This document shows, piece by piece, positions 7,394-15,085 of a stretch of DNA of 24,750 nucleotides. The notes below the pieces were generated by a model that did not search any database, was not told the DNA's origin, and saw only the letters and a list, made by a program, of their open reading frames with translations. The number at the start of each line of letters is the position of its first letter. The first letter of the stretch is position 1. Source of the DNA: Ethanoligenens sp047722935 (GTDB lineage: Bacteria > Bacillota > Clostridia > Oscillospirales > Ethanoligenentaceae); the NCBI GenBank assembly GCA_047722935.1, contig JBDNZS010000045.1, forward strand, positions 1-24,750, written 5' to 3'. A program made the position numbers and the translations under genes.

Positions 7394-8218
7394 TCATCCA
7401 ACCGTACCATTCAATGTTTCATGCGCGTTTCGTACCACTGTCGTAACTGTCTCTATTGTAAACAATTCCGGTTGATCATTGCAAGCCGTTTTCAAATAAA
7501 GCAGATACTCGATATTTCCCTCCGGTCCCTTCACGGGTGAAAAGTCAAGCCCCACCGGGGTGAAATCAGCCGTAGACGCAAACTGCACGATCTTGCGGAT
7601 GACCTCCTCGTGGGTAGCGGCATCCCGAACCACTCCCCGTTTACCGACTTTCTCGCGGCCAGCCTCGAACTGCGGCTTAATGAGACAGACGCCTTCCGCC
7701 CCGTCACACAGATGCGCGCGCACCACCGGAAGCGCCAACGTAAGAGAGATAAAAGAGATATCCACTGAAAAAAAATCAATGCATTCAGGCACCTGCTCGG
7801 CGGTGAGATGACGGATATTGGTGCGCTCAAGGTTGATTACGCGCGGGTCGTTACGCAGGCCCCATGCCAGCTGCCCATACCCCACATCAACCGCGTACAC
7901 TCTTTTCGCACCGTTTTGCAGCATACAGTCCGTGAAGCCGCCGGTTGACGCGCCAACATCCATACAGATTTTTTCCTCCAGACGGATGGGGAAAACCTGC
8001 ATGGCCTTTTCCAATTTCAAACCACCGCGGCTTACATAGGGCAGTGCATGACCGCGCACCTCCAGCTTGGCTTCTATCTTGATCTCGTCGCCCGGCTTGT
8101 CCACTTTCACACCGTCGGCATAGATGATGCCCTCCATCACCAGCGCCTTGGCACGCTCCCTGCTTTTTTCCAGGCCCTTTTCAACCAGCAAAAGGTCAAT
8201 CCGTTTTTTTCCGCTCAT
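7394..8218 (-). CDS. tlyA: TlyA family rRNA 2'-O-methyltransferase (YqxC-like)
   Basis: Encodes 274 residues with an N-terminal S4 RNA-binding domain (about 4-65, RIDLLLVEKGLEKSRERAKAL) fused to an FtsJ/RrmJ-type methyltransferase. The SAM-binding motif is MDVGASTGGFTDCML at about 86-100. Catalytic positions of the fold are visible as Lys68 in RGGLKL, Asp in SVDISFISL, Lys in LIKPQFEAG and Glu in GNIEYLLY. In characterised relatives it methylates 16S and 23S rRNA and affects capreomycin sensitivity. The hemolysin name in many databases is historical. Its ATG overlaps the dxs stop as ATGA (8215-8218), which indicates translational coupling. Confidence 0.93.
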   Translation of the reverse strand: MSGKKRIDLLLVEKGLEKSRERAKALVMEGIIYADGVKVDKPGDEIKIEAKLEVRGHALPYVSRGGLKLEKAMQVFPIRLEEKICMDVGASTGGFTDCMLQNGAKRVYAVDVGYGQLAWGLRNDPRVINLERTNIRHLTAEQVPECIDFFSVDISFISLTLALPVVRAHLCDGAEGVCLIKPQFEAGREKVGKRGVVRDAATHEEVIRKIVQFASTADFTPVGLDFSPVKGPEGNIEYLLYLKTACNDQPELFTIETVTTVVRNAHETLNGTVG

Positions 8219-10125
8219 TGGGCCCGCCTTTCGTCAAAATGACTGTGTTTTGGGGGCGTCGCCATGTCTTGACGAATTCTGTTCGCGATACCCGCCGCAT
8301 CCATCTCAAGCAAATGCAATAAAACATCCACCGATCCCTGCTGCACAAAGGTATCGTCTATGGCACAGATATGGCAGGCGCCCCGATAACCGCGCTCCGC
8401 CATGTGTGCGCAGAACAATTCAGCCACGCCACCGGTACGCACGCCTTCCTCCACAAAATAGAGTCTGGAAAAAAACATGGCAGTTTCATAGCACACCGTA
8501 TCTACCGGTTTGATCTGGTTGAGCTTGAGAACCGATATCGCCATTCCCTCTTTGCGCAGCATCTGCGCCGCCTTTGCCGCTTCGGCAAACAGCTTGCCAT
8601 AGGTCACGATAAGGATGTCGGCTTGCCCCGTGCCGTAGAGATCATAATGACCATATGTGGGGCAAAAATCAGCAGGCAATGCGGGAGAACATCCCCTCGG
8701 ATATCGTACGGCGACCGGTCCGTTACATTCAAAGAAAGCGGAAAAAAGCATGTTTCGCAGCTCATCCGATGTCGTGGGGCTGAAAACCGTCATATTCGGG
8801 ATCGTATTAAAAAACGCGGCGTCAAAAATACCCTGATGCGTCTCTCCGTCCTGCCCCACCAAACCGGCCCGATCAACCGCAAAGACGACTTTCTTATTTT
8901 GCAGTGCCACATCGTGAATAATCTGGTCGTATGCGCGCTGTAGAAAAGTGGAGTAAACTGCAAATACCGGCAGCATTCCATTTGCCGCCAACCCCGCCGC
9001 GAATACGACCGCGTGTTCCTCGGCAATGCCTACGTCAAAAAATCGGCTGCGGTACTGCGAAGCAAAGTCCGTCAACCCGGTACCGGCGGCCATGGCCGCT
9101 GTGATGGCACAAAGATGTGGGTTGCTCGAAGCCGCCATACAGAGCGTACGTCCGAAAACAGCGGAAAATGTTTCGTGGCTGGCAGGCGCAATCGCGTCTC
9201 CCGTTTCCACGTCGAATTTTGACACCCCATGAAACGCACGGGGATCCTGCTCCGCGAACGAATACCCCTTGCCTTTAACCGTCAGTACATGCACCAGCAC
9301 GGGACGCCCGACAGCTTTGGCGCGGCGAAAGATCCGCTCCATCGCCGCAATATCATGCCCGTCTACCGGCCCCAGATAGATCAGGCCCATTTCTTCAAAA
9401 ATGGTACTGTGATAGAGGTAGTTCTTGATCGCATTTTTGGACAGCACCAGCGCTTTGCGGATTTTCTTACCCAAATACGGAAGATGCGCCAAAACAACTT
9501 CTGCAATATCCTTGATTTTAAAATAGAACGGCTTGGTGCGAATGACCATGAGATGCCGTGCGATGGCGCCTACATTTTTGGAAATGGACATCTTGTTATC
9601 GTTCAGTACGATAATGAGTTTGTCCTGCGTACGGCCGGCATTGTTCATACCTTCAAAAGCGAGGCCGCCAGTCAACGCGCCGTCACCTATGACAGCCACA
9701 GCGTATCCGTCCTCGCCTTTTATCCTTTTCGCGGCCGCCAGACCGCTGGCCGCCGAAATGGAGGTGCTGCTGTGCCCTGCGCCAAACGGGTCATGCACAC
9801 TCTCATCCGTACGGGGAAACCCGGAAAGCCCACCATACTGGCGGATGGTAGAAAACCGGTCAACACGCCCCGTGAGCAGCTTATGGACATAGCTCTGATG
9901 CCCTACATCCCAGACAATCTGATCTGTCGGGGACTCAAACACACGGTGGAGCGCCACCGTCAGCTCCACAACTCCCAAATTTGACGACAAATGCCCGCCG
10001 TTTGCGGAAACCGTTTTAATCAGTTCCCGCCGCAGCTCCACACAAAGCTCTGGCAATTGTTCCGGATAAAGTCTTTTGACGTCTTCCGGCCCCTTTATCT
10101 GATTGAGCAACGGAAATTCCAACAA
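8215..10125 (-). CDS. dxs: 1-deoxy-D-xylulose-5-phosphate synthase
   Basis: Encodes about 636 residues, normal for DXS, which condenses pyruvate and glyceraldehyde-3-phosphate as the first step of the MEP isoprenoid pathway. Visible motifs are GGHLSSNLG and WDVGHQSYVHKLL near the N-terminus, the ThDP/Mg motif GDGALTGGLAFEGMNN at about 147-162, DRAGLVGQDGETHQG, and the acidic GIAEEHAV motif. The start is inferred as a TTG at 10125, because GGAGG lies 6-7 nt before it and the product then begins close to the usual family N-terminus (L-E...INxPxD-like). A longer reading from a TTG at 10176 has no ribosome binding site and would add a Cys-rich segment. It sits with ispA two genes upstream, so two isoprenoid enzymes share the transcript. 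Confidence 0.96.
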   Translation of the reverse strand: MLEFPLLNQIKGPEDVKRLYPEQLPELCVELRRELIKTVSANGGHLSSNLGVVELTVALHRVFESPTDQIVWDVGHQSYVHKLLTGRVDRFSTIRQYGGLSGFPRTDESVHDPFGAGHSSTSISAASGLAAAKRIKGEDGYAVAVIGDGALTGGLAFEGMNNAGRTQDKLIIVLNDNKMSISKNVGAIARHLMVIRTKPFYFKIKDIAEVVLAHLPYLGKKIRKALVLSKNAIKNYLYHSTIFEEMGLIYLGPVDGHDIAAMERIFRRAKAVGRPVLVHVLTVKGKGYSFAEQDPRAFHGVSKFDVETGDAIAPASHETFSAVFGRTLCMAASSNPHLCAITAAMAAGTGLTDFASQYRSRFFDVGIAEEHAVVFAAGLAANGMLPVFAVYSTFLQRAYDQIIHDVALQNKKVVFAVDRAGLVGQDGETHQGIFDAAFFNTIPNMTVFSPTTSDELRNMLFSAFFECNGPVAVRYPRGCSPALPADFCPTYGHYDLYGTGQADILIVTYGKLFAEAAKAAQMLRKEGMAISVLKLNQIKPVDTVCYETAMFFSRLYFVEEGVRTGGVAELFCAHMAERGYRGACHICAIDDTFVQQGSVDVLLHLLEMDAAGIANRIRQDMATPPKHSHFDERRAQ

Positions 10126-10204
10126 AGTGTCCCTCCAACCGATACAAAAACCGCATTTGCATTCAAAAAATCCCAATGGGTTTGCACATGCAGTTCATGA
10201 CTTT

Positions 10205-10651
10205 TCAGCCAATCACCAGCGCGATCAAGATACCAAGCATGATACCCGCAAGCACTTCCATCGGCGTATGCCCTAGGGACTCTTTCAGTCCTTTTTCTGT
10301 GACCTCAGAGCCGCCCTTTTCCGTAATCTCCACCAGCCGGTTAATCACTCGCGCCTGCTCGCCCGCCGCACGGCGAACGCCCATCGCGTCATACATCACC
10401 ACGGCCGCAAAAACAAATGCCAAGGCAAATTCCGGCGAGCCGGCACCACAGCTTTGCATAACGCCGACAAACAGCGCACTTACCATGGCAGAATGGGCGC
10501 TGGGCATACCGCCCGCACCCAAAATACGCTCCGCATCAAACTTTTTGGTGATAATCAATGTCAGGATGGTTTTGATAATCTGCGCGGAGATCCAGCCCAA
10601 GACCGCCGACATGAGAATTTTATTATGAAAAATATGCGCGATTACTAACAT
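10205..10651 (-). CDS. divergent PAP2 family membrane protein (DUF212, YuiD-like)
   Basis: Encodes 148 residues of the YuiD/DUF212 branch of the acid phosphatase/vanadium haloperoxidase-like superfamily. The signature GGMPSAHSAMVSAL at about 47-60 corresponds to the PSGH/PSAHS phosphatase motif. It is followed by MYDAMGVRRAAG and ESLGHTPMEVLAG, which supplies the second His-containing motif. Three to four membrane segments are visible (about 12-36, 52-68, 74-90, 131-147). The start at 10651 is chosen for the GGAGGG 5 nt upstream; a longer frame to 10720 has no site. The family is biochemically uncharacterised as far as I know. Its place between ispA and dxs makes a role on an isoprenoid pyrophosphate conceivable, but that is context inference only. 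Confidence 0.85.
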   Translation of the reverse strand: MLVIAHIFHNKILMSAVLGWISAQIIKTILTLIITKKFDAERILGAGGMPSAHSAMVSALFVGVMQSCGAGSPEFALAFVFAAVVMYDAMGVRRAAGEQARVINRLVEITEKGGSEVTEKGLKESLGHTPMEVLAGIMLGILIALVIG

Positions 10652-10739
10652 AGTACCCTCCACGCGTTTACCGCGCAAAATGATATCTGACCGTCCAAAA
10701 GCGCGCGGCTTACAACACACGCCGAAAGATCAGCGCCCC

Positions 10740-11630
10740 TCAATGGTCACGGCGCGACAAACCCATGGCAAAATCCGCTAAAAAGGTGCGTTCCTCGCCA
10801 AATATACATAAACACTCCACCGCTTCTCCCGACAGCTTGCGTGCGAGCTGCCGCGCTGTCTCCAGCCCCAAATGGGTCACATAGGTGGATTTGTGATTTT
10901 CAAGATCGCTGCCCGCAGGTTTGCCAAGTGTTGCGGAATCTCCGGTCACATCCAAAACATCATCCATGATTTGAAATGCCAAACCCAGTTTTTCCGCATA
11001 GGCGGTGGCGGCATGGATATGCGACTCATCCGCACCCGCCAGAATGCATCCGCCCACAGCAGCGGCACGGATCATCGCGCCCGTCTTGCTACGGTGCATG
11101 GTCTCCAATAGTTCCAGCGGGATTTCTTTGCCTTCCGAGAGCAAGTCAATCATCTGCCCGCCTACCATGCCATGCCCGCCGGAAGCCTCCGCAAGCAGTC
11201 CAAAAGCGCGAAGCGCATTTTGAGGCATAACACCACTTTGCATATTATTACACAAACCTGTTTCAAAAGCAAGACTGAGCAATGCATCCCCGGCCAAAAG
11301 CGCCGTGGCATAATCAAACTGTATATGGCAAGAGGGCCGGCCCCGACGCAGGTCGTCATCATCCATACAGGGCAGATCGTCATGAATCAGCGAATAGGTG
11401 TGAATCATCTCCACCGCACAGGCGAACGGCAGCGCCTGTTCCTCGGTGCCGCCGCATAAGCGGCAAAATTCCAGCGTCAGCATCGGGCGGATACGTTTTC
11501 CGCCCGCCATCACGCTGTACCGCATCGCTTGAAAAAGGCGCTTTTGCGGCCCTTCCTCTTTGGGAAGATAGTGGTCCAGTGCCTCGTCCACCCGTTTGGT
11601 AATCCGTTCGATTTGTTCGCCGTATTCCAT
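10740..11630 (-). CDS. ispA: farnesyl diphosphate synthase (polyprenyl synthetase)
   Basis: Encodes 296 residues that condense IPP with DMAPP/GPP to give farnesyl diphosphate. The first Asp-rich motif is DDLPCMDDDD at about 84-93, followed by RRGRPS. The second is QIMDDVLD at about 220-227. GGKRIRPML (about 43-51) is the usual substrate-binding segment. Length and motifs match bacterial IspA. Two adjacent ATG codons occur at 11633 and 11630; GGAG has better spacing to the second. It follows xseB by about 35 nt, as in B. subtilis (xseA-xseB-ispA-dxs), but a YuiD-like gene is inserted between it and dxs here. Confidence 0.95.
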   Translation of the reverse strand: MEYGEQIERITKRVDEALDHYLPKEEGPQKRLFQAMRYSVMAGGKRIRPMLTLEFCRLCGGTEEQALPFACAVEMIHTYSLIHDDLPCMDDDDLRRGRPSCHIQFDYATALLAGDALLSLAFETGLCNNMQSGVMPQNALRAFGLLAEASGGHGMVGGQMIDLLSEGKEIPLELLETMHRSKTGAMIRAAAVGGCILAGADESHIHAATAYAEKLGLAFQIMDDVLDVTGDSATLGKPAGSDLENHKSTYVTHLGLETARQLARKLSGEAVECLCIFGEERTFLADFAMGLSRRDH

Positions 11631-11664
11631 CATTGCTCCATTGCGCAGGCTGCGCGTCGTGGTT

Positions 11665-11892
11665 TTATTCGTTTTCCGCTGTTTGCGGTTGCTCTTCCTG
11701 TCCAGACGCTGTGGTAAGTTTGGCAATTTTCTGTTCCGCCTGCGTCAGTTTACGGTTCAATAAAGCGGAAAGGCGTGCGCCGGTCTCGAACAGCTTGATG
11801 GACGCGTCCAATGTTTCCTCGCCGCTCTCCAGTTTTGCCACGATTTCTTCAAGCTGTGTCATCGCTTCCTCAAATGTTGGCTCTTTTTTCAT
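11665..11892 (-). CDS. xseB: exodeoxyribonuclease VII small subunit
   Basis: Encodes 75 residues. The family signature is clear: PTFEEAMTQLEEIVAKLESGEETLDASIKLFETG, then a helix LNRKLTQAEQKIAKL. XseB binds as helical hairpins to the coiled-coil arm of XseA to form the exonuclease VII complex that degrades single-stranded DNA to oligonucleotides. The start is taken at the ATG at 11892, because AAGGTGA lies 6 nt before it. A GTG at 11901 would overlap this site. The acidic tail (QEEQPQTAENE) is typical. The gene begins 10 nt after the xseA stop. Confidence 0.93.
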   Translation of the reverse strand: MKKEPTFEEAMTQLEEIVAKLESGEETLDASIKLFETGARLSALLNRKLTQAEQKIAKLTTASGQEEQPQTAENE

Positions 11893-11902
11893 GCTGTTCA
11901 CC

Positions 11903-13123
11903 TTACCGCCCTATTTCCATATGTTCCACATCTTTGACCATGCAATGGGCCTGCCCGTCCGCAAACCGCAGGAGCAACATCTCATCCTCGGAAAGCGCTG
12001 CCGCGCGGGCAACAACACGCCCCGCTGTGTCTTCCACCACCGTGTAACCGCGCGACAGCACCTTCAGTGGGCTAAGCGCGTCCAATCTTGCCGCCAGTGC
12101 CGCAAGAGACGCCCGGCCCCGCTCGGTCTGTATTTTCGTCACAGCCGCCAGCCGCGCATCCAACATGTCCGCTTTCATGCGGTACATGTCCAACAGCTGT
12201 GCCGGCCTCTGCAAGGCTTTTGCCGCCTTTTCCTGCCTGCCGCGCAAATCGGTCACTTTCTGCACGAGCAGTGCAGACATTTGTGCCCGCAAAGAGAACA
12301 CCTCCGTCATCACCGCCGTTTGGTCGGGTGAAAGCAGCTCTGCCGCCGCAGAGGGAGTGGGCGCGCGCACATCCGCCGCAAAATCTGCGATGGTGAAATC
12401 TGTTTCATGCCCCACGGCGGACACAACCGGAATCTCAGAATCCACAATGCAGCGCGCCACTTCCTCATCATTGAACGCCCAGAGATCTTCAATGGAACCG
12501 CCGCCCCTGCCAACAATCAGTACATTCGCCGCGTGTGCCGCGTTCATCGCGCGGATGGCATTGCAGATTTGGGCGGGTGCTTCCGGTCCTTGCACCAGCA
12601 CGGGTGCCAGCACCACTTCCGCAAGCGGCCACCGCCGTTCAAGCACATGCAAAATATCCTGCAAGGCCGCGCCTGTCTCAGACGTAACCACTCCTACACG
12701 TTCAGGGTACAGCGGGAGCGGGTGTTTACGTGCTGGGTCGAACAGCCCTTCGCGCAGCAATTTTTCCTTGAGCTGTTCATATGCCATATGCAGCGCGCCT
12801 ACGCCGTCCGGCTGCATATCATCAATATAAAACTGATACTGCCCGTCCCGCTCGTACAGGGACACGCGCCCAGAGACGATGACTTTCATACCATCCTGCG
12901 GCAAAAACCGCAGACGCTGCGCGTTTCCTTTAAACATCACCGCACGGATGACCGCATTTTCGTCTTTTATAGAAAGATAAAAATGACCCGAACGGAAATG
13001 ATTTTTGAAATTAGAAATCTCCCCACGCAGAAATACACCGCTCAACCGTTCATCGGATTCAAGCAGTGTGTGTACATAAAAATTCAATTGGGAGACTGTC
13101 AACACAGAAAATCCCGTTTTCAT
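11903..13123 (-). CDS. xseA: exodeoxyribonuclease VII large subunit
   Basis: Encodes 406 residues of the catalytic subunit of exonuclease VII. The N-terminal OB-fold DNA-binding domain (about 1-105) includes VFLRGEISNFKNHFRSGHFYLSIKD-like features. The catalytic core has GVVTSETGAALQDILHVLERRWP, the glycine-rich GRGGGSIEDLWAFNDEEV, and AVGHETDFTIADFAADVRAPTPSAAAEL, all diagnostic of XseA. After about residue 270 comes a helical region that should form the long arm that binds XseB, and the C-terminus has the usual SPLKVLSRGYTVV repeat element. It starts with an ATGA overlap (13120-13123) on the stop of the preceding TsaD-like gene. Confidence 0.96.
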   Translation of the reverse strand: MKTGFSVLTVSQLNFYVHTLLESDERLSGVFLRGEISNFKNHFRSGHFYLSIKDENAVIRAVMFKGNAQRLRFLPQDGMKVIVSGRVSLYERDGQYQFYIDDMQPDGVGALHMAYEQLKEKLLREGLFDPARKHPLPLYPERVGVVTSETGAALQDILHVLERRWPLAEVVLAPVLVQGPEAPAQICNAIRAMNAAHAANVLIVGRGGGSIEDLWAFNDEEVARCIVDSEIPVVSAVGHETDFTIADFAADVRAPTPSAAAELLSPDQTAVMTEVFSLRAQMSALLVQKVTDLRGRQEKAAKALQRPAQLLDMYRMKADMLDARLAAVTKIQTERGRASLAALAARLDALSPLKVLSRGYTVVEDTAGRVVARAAALSEDEMLLLRFADGQAHCMVKDVEHMEIGR

Positions 13124-14055
13124 GACTGTCCCGCCTTCCGCATGGCCAGTATGGTAATGCCCGCCGCATTGTCGGAAGAAAAACCGGGGCGGGCAAATAC
13201 CGCGCCATACCGTTCGGTGAACGCTGTGCGGATATCGCTATTGGACATCACGCCACCGGCGTAGAGCAACGGCAAATCAGGATAACGCGTACGAACCGCG
13301 CACGTCATGCCATCCAATGCGGCCGCAATGGCACAAATGCAATACCGCGCAACGTCTGCATCCGGTTCACCGCGCATCTGCATGGCGGCGCACCGGTTCT
13401 CAATGCCGGAAAGGCTGCAATCACCGCCCTTCATGCTTGGGCGAATGGAGAATGACCGATTGCTCTCGTGCGAAAGTGCTTCCAACGCCGGACCCGCCGG
13501 AAACGGCAAGCCAAGCAGTAATCCCACGCGATCCACGGCCTGTCCGGCTTTGAGGTCAAGCGAGGAGAACAGCAATTCCACTTTTGGCGTACCGTCCGCC
13601 GGTTGGCAAAGCACCGCCTCGGTCGTCCCCCCAGACAGGTGGAACGCAACAAACGGACGCTCCAGCCAGTCCAGCTTGTCCGCTGAAAACAGTGCGGCAG
13701 CGATATGCCCCGCCTGATGGGAAAACGTAAAAACAGGCACACGCAAGGCGGCGGCAATGGCACGGGCGGTGCAGTACCCCGCCTCAAAGCAAGGCATATA
13801 GGAGCCGTCTACATCACGCGGCCGCACCGACACGCCCACTGCTGCAACGGATGCATCCTCCTGTACAAACAGTGCTTCGAGCAATTCCGGCAGCTGCTTA
13901 AGATGCAAATACACCGCATCGGCCTGCCGCAGACCCTTTTGCCCGCTTTTGACCGGCAGCAGCCGTTTCTGCTGAACCATCACACGGCGTTCCGTGTCAT
14001 ACAGTGCGGTAGAGGTGGTATAGTTGCTGGTGTCTATGCCAAGGAACGCATTCAT
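13120..14055 (-). CDS. TsaD/Kae1-like (peptidase M22-like) paralogue, function unknown
   Basis: Encodes 311 residues of the ASKHA-fold Gcp/TsaD superfamily, but clearly not a standard TsaD. Family features are an N-terminal phosphate-1 loop GIDTSNYTTSTALYD, the metal-binding HQAGH (His113 and His117) matching the HxxxH of TsaD, a glycine-rich FHLSGGTTEAVL loop, GGVMSNSDIR matching the TsaD GGVxxN motif, and a C-terminal SDNAAGI matching the DNAAM metal Asp. The segment equivalent to the TsaD PGLPGAL region reads instead VRPRDVDGSYMPCFEAG, and the length is shorter than usual TsaD (about 335-340). It overlaps both nusB and xseA by 4 bp, so it is a fixed member of this operon, occupying the place of folD in B. 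subtilis. Threonylcarbamoyl transfer to tRNA is not assumed. Confidence 0.85.
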   Translation of the reverse strand: MNAFLGIDTSNYTTSTALYDTERRVMVQQKRLLPVKSGQKGLRQADAVYLHLKQLPELLEALFVQEDASVAAVGVSVRPRDVDGSYMPCFEAGYCTARAIAAALRVPVFTFSHQAGHIAAALFSADKLDWLERPFVAFHLSGGTTEAVLCQPADGTPKVELLFSSLDLKAGQAVDRVGLLLGLPFPAGPALEALSHESNRSFSIRPSMKGGDCSLSGIENRCAAMQMRGEPDADVARYCICAIAAALDGMTCAVRTRYPDLPLLYAGGVMSNSDIRTAFTERYGAVFARPGFSSDNAAGITILAMRKAGQS

Positions 14056-14462
14056 GTGGCATCTGCCTTCTCCGCGCGCACAAATGCGCCGAGTATTCCA
14101 TTGATATAGGAACTATCCCCGTCCCCGCCGTATTTTTTGGCCAGCTCCACCGCCTCGTTGATGGCGATGCTGTCCGGGGTTTCTTTTGAATATAACAGTT
14201 CATAGAACGCAATACGCAAAACGGTTAACACCACGCGGGGCAGACGGTCTTTGGTCCAGCCGATGGCATACTGTTCGATCTTCCGATCAATGTCATCCTT
14301 GTGCGTATAAACCCCGCCTGCCAGTTCTTCCGCAAACGCGTCCGGCAGAAATTCCTCCCGAGCCAACACCGCGAGATCCATAATCTCGTCTACATTTTCT
14401 TCTTTAAACAAGCCTTCAAAAACAAGGCAGAGCGCCTGTTCGCGCGCCTCACGTCTGGTCAT
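14052..14462 (-). CDS. nusB: transcription antitermination factor NusB
   Basis: Encodes 136 residues of the all-helical RNA-binding factor that pairs with NusE (S10) on boxA RNA in rRNA antitermination. It begins TRREAREQALCLVFE and ends with the diagnostic PDSIAINEAVELAKKYGGDGDSSYINGILGAF block. The ATG at 14462 is chosen, preceded by AGAGG with about 4-nt spacing. Longer in-frame starts at 14474 and 14528 run into the asp23 terminator hairpin and lack good sites. It is the first gene of the long minus-strand train. I found no convincing promoter between the asp23 terminator (14524-14565) and the start, so initiation may overlap the hairpin or depend on partial read-through. The stop overlaps the next ATG as ATGA. 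Confidence 0.94.
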   Translation of the reverse strand: MTRREAREQALCLVFEGLFKEENVDEIMDLAVLAREEFLPDAFAEELAGGVYTHKDDIDRKIEQYAIGWTKDRLPRVVLTVLRIAFYELLYSKETPDSIAINEAVELAKKYGGDGDSSYINGILGAFVRAEKADAT

Positions 14463-14523
14463 TGTCCCTCTCATTCCATGCCCCCAACAAACGGGGAACG
14501 ACTCCACGGTTCTTTTATTACAC

Positions 14524-14565
14524 AACAAAACTTGACCCCTCCGCCCGGAAGGGTCAAGTTTTGTT
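14524..14565 (-). terminator. intrinsic terminator after asp23
   Basis: AACAAAACTTGACCC (14524-14538) is perfectly complementary to GGGTCAAGTTTTGTT (14551-14565). An inner TCC/GGA pairing (14540-14542 with 14547-14549) closes a GCCC loop. On the minus strand the stem ends in TTTTGTT, directly after the asp23 stop. It separates asp23 from the nusB train. Confidence 0.9.
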
Positions 14566-14936
14566 TATTCGACAATCGGTTCTTCGTTGGTGAGCACCAC
14601 GCCTGCCACATGCACATGCACTTTGGAAACGGAAATGCCGGTCATGGTCTGCACTGCGTCTTTTACCCGCATCTGCAATTCCGTAGCCACTTCCGGAATA
14701 TGTGCGCCCAAATACAGGTTGACAAACAGGTCAAGCACCGCTTCCCCATCGTGCATTTCCATGCGAATAGCCCGATGGCCCGGCTTACGCCGCACAATGC
14801 CTTTGGTATCGGAAAGAGGACGCAGGGACAAACCGGCGACTCCTTTAACGTCCGCCGCGGCGGTTCCGGCGATGGTGGCAATCACATCCTCGGAAATTTT
14901 CAGGCTGCCTTCTTCGGCGTAGGTATTGTATCCCAT
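14565..14936 (-). CDS. Asp23/Gls24 family protein (YqhY-like)
   Basis: Encodes 123 residues of the Asp23/Gls24 family, the same family and same position (just before nusB) as B. subtilis yqhY. The sequence GSLKISEDVIATIAGTAAADVKGVAGL is the family start, and a conserved VLDLFVNLYLGAHIPEVATELQMRVKDAVQTMTG block follows. In characterised relatives the proteins are cytosolic and linked to cell-envelope stress or, for YqhY, to acetyl-CoA carboxylase balance. The accB and accC genes that precede yqhY in B. subtilis are missing here. The ribosome binding site is GGAGGG, with 7-8 nt spacing. A sigma-A promoter at 15058-15085, a hairpin leader and a strong terminator make this a single-gene unit. Confidence 0.9.
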   Translation of the reverse strand: MGYNTYAEEGSLKISEDVIATIAGTAAADVKGVAGLSLRPLSDTKGIVRRKPGHRAIRMEMHDGEAVLDLFVNLYLGAHIPEVATELQMRVKDAVQTMTGISVSKVHVHVAGVVLTNEEPIVE

Positions 14937-14964
14937 AAAATACGCCCTCCCTTTTCTATCGTCA

Positions 14965-14991
14965 TTTCCACGGCATCCATATCCGTGGAAA
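14965..14991 (-). promoter_or_regulatory. hairpin in the asp23 5' leader
   Basis: TTTCCACGG (14965-14973) is perfectly complementary to CCGTGGAAA (14983-14991) with a 9-nt loop. It lies about 30 nt before the asp23 ATG within a leader of about 115 nt that starts from the promoter at 15058-15085. No T-run follows on the minus strand, so it is not a terminator. A role in RNA stability or translation is possible. Confidence 0.5.
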
Positions 14992-15057
14992 GCATCCTCT
15001 GTTTTCGCGGTTCACAAATCCGGCGGTTTTTCCGGTCACATCACCCGCCTACTATGT

Positions 15058-15085
15058 ATTATACCATAAACCGCCGGTTTCACAA
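15058..15085 (-). promoter_or_regulatory. sigma-A type promoter for asp23
   Basis: On the minus strand TTGTGA (rc of 15080-15085) is followed by 16 bp and a consensus TATAAT (rc of 15058-15063). The -35 box directly abuts the spoIIIAH stop codon at 15086. The spacer contains AAACCGCCGG (15068-15077 on the plus strand), which is the inverted copy of CCGGCGGTTT at 15020-15029, so the promoter could be embedded in a long-loop inverted repeat. Confidence 0.7.

Noticed and set aside
12407..13264. 285-codon plus-strand frame antisense to xseA
   Set aside because: Its composition (runs of His, Arg, Gln) is typical of an antisense shadow of a conserved gene; no start signal or domain is visible.
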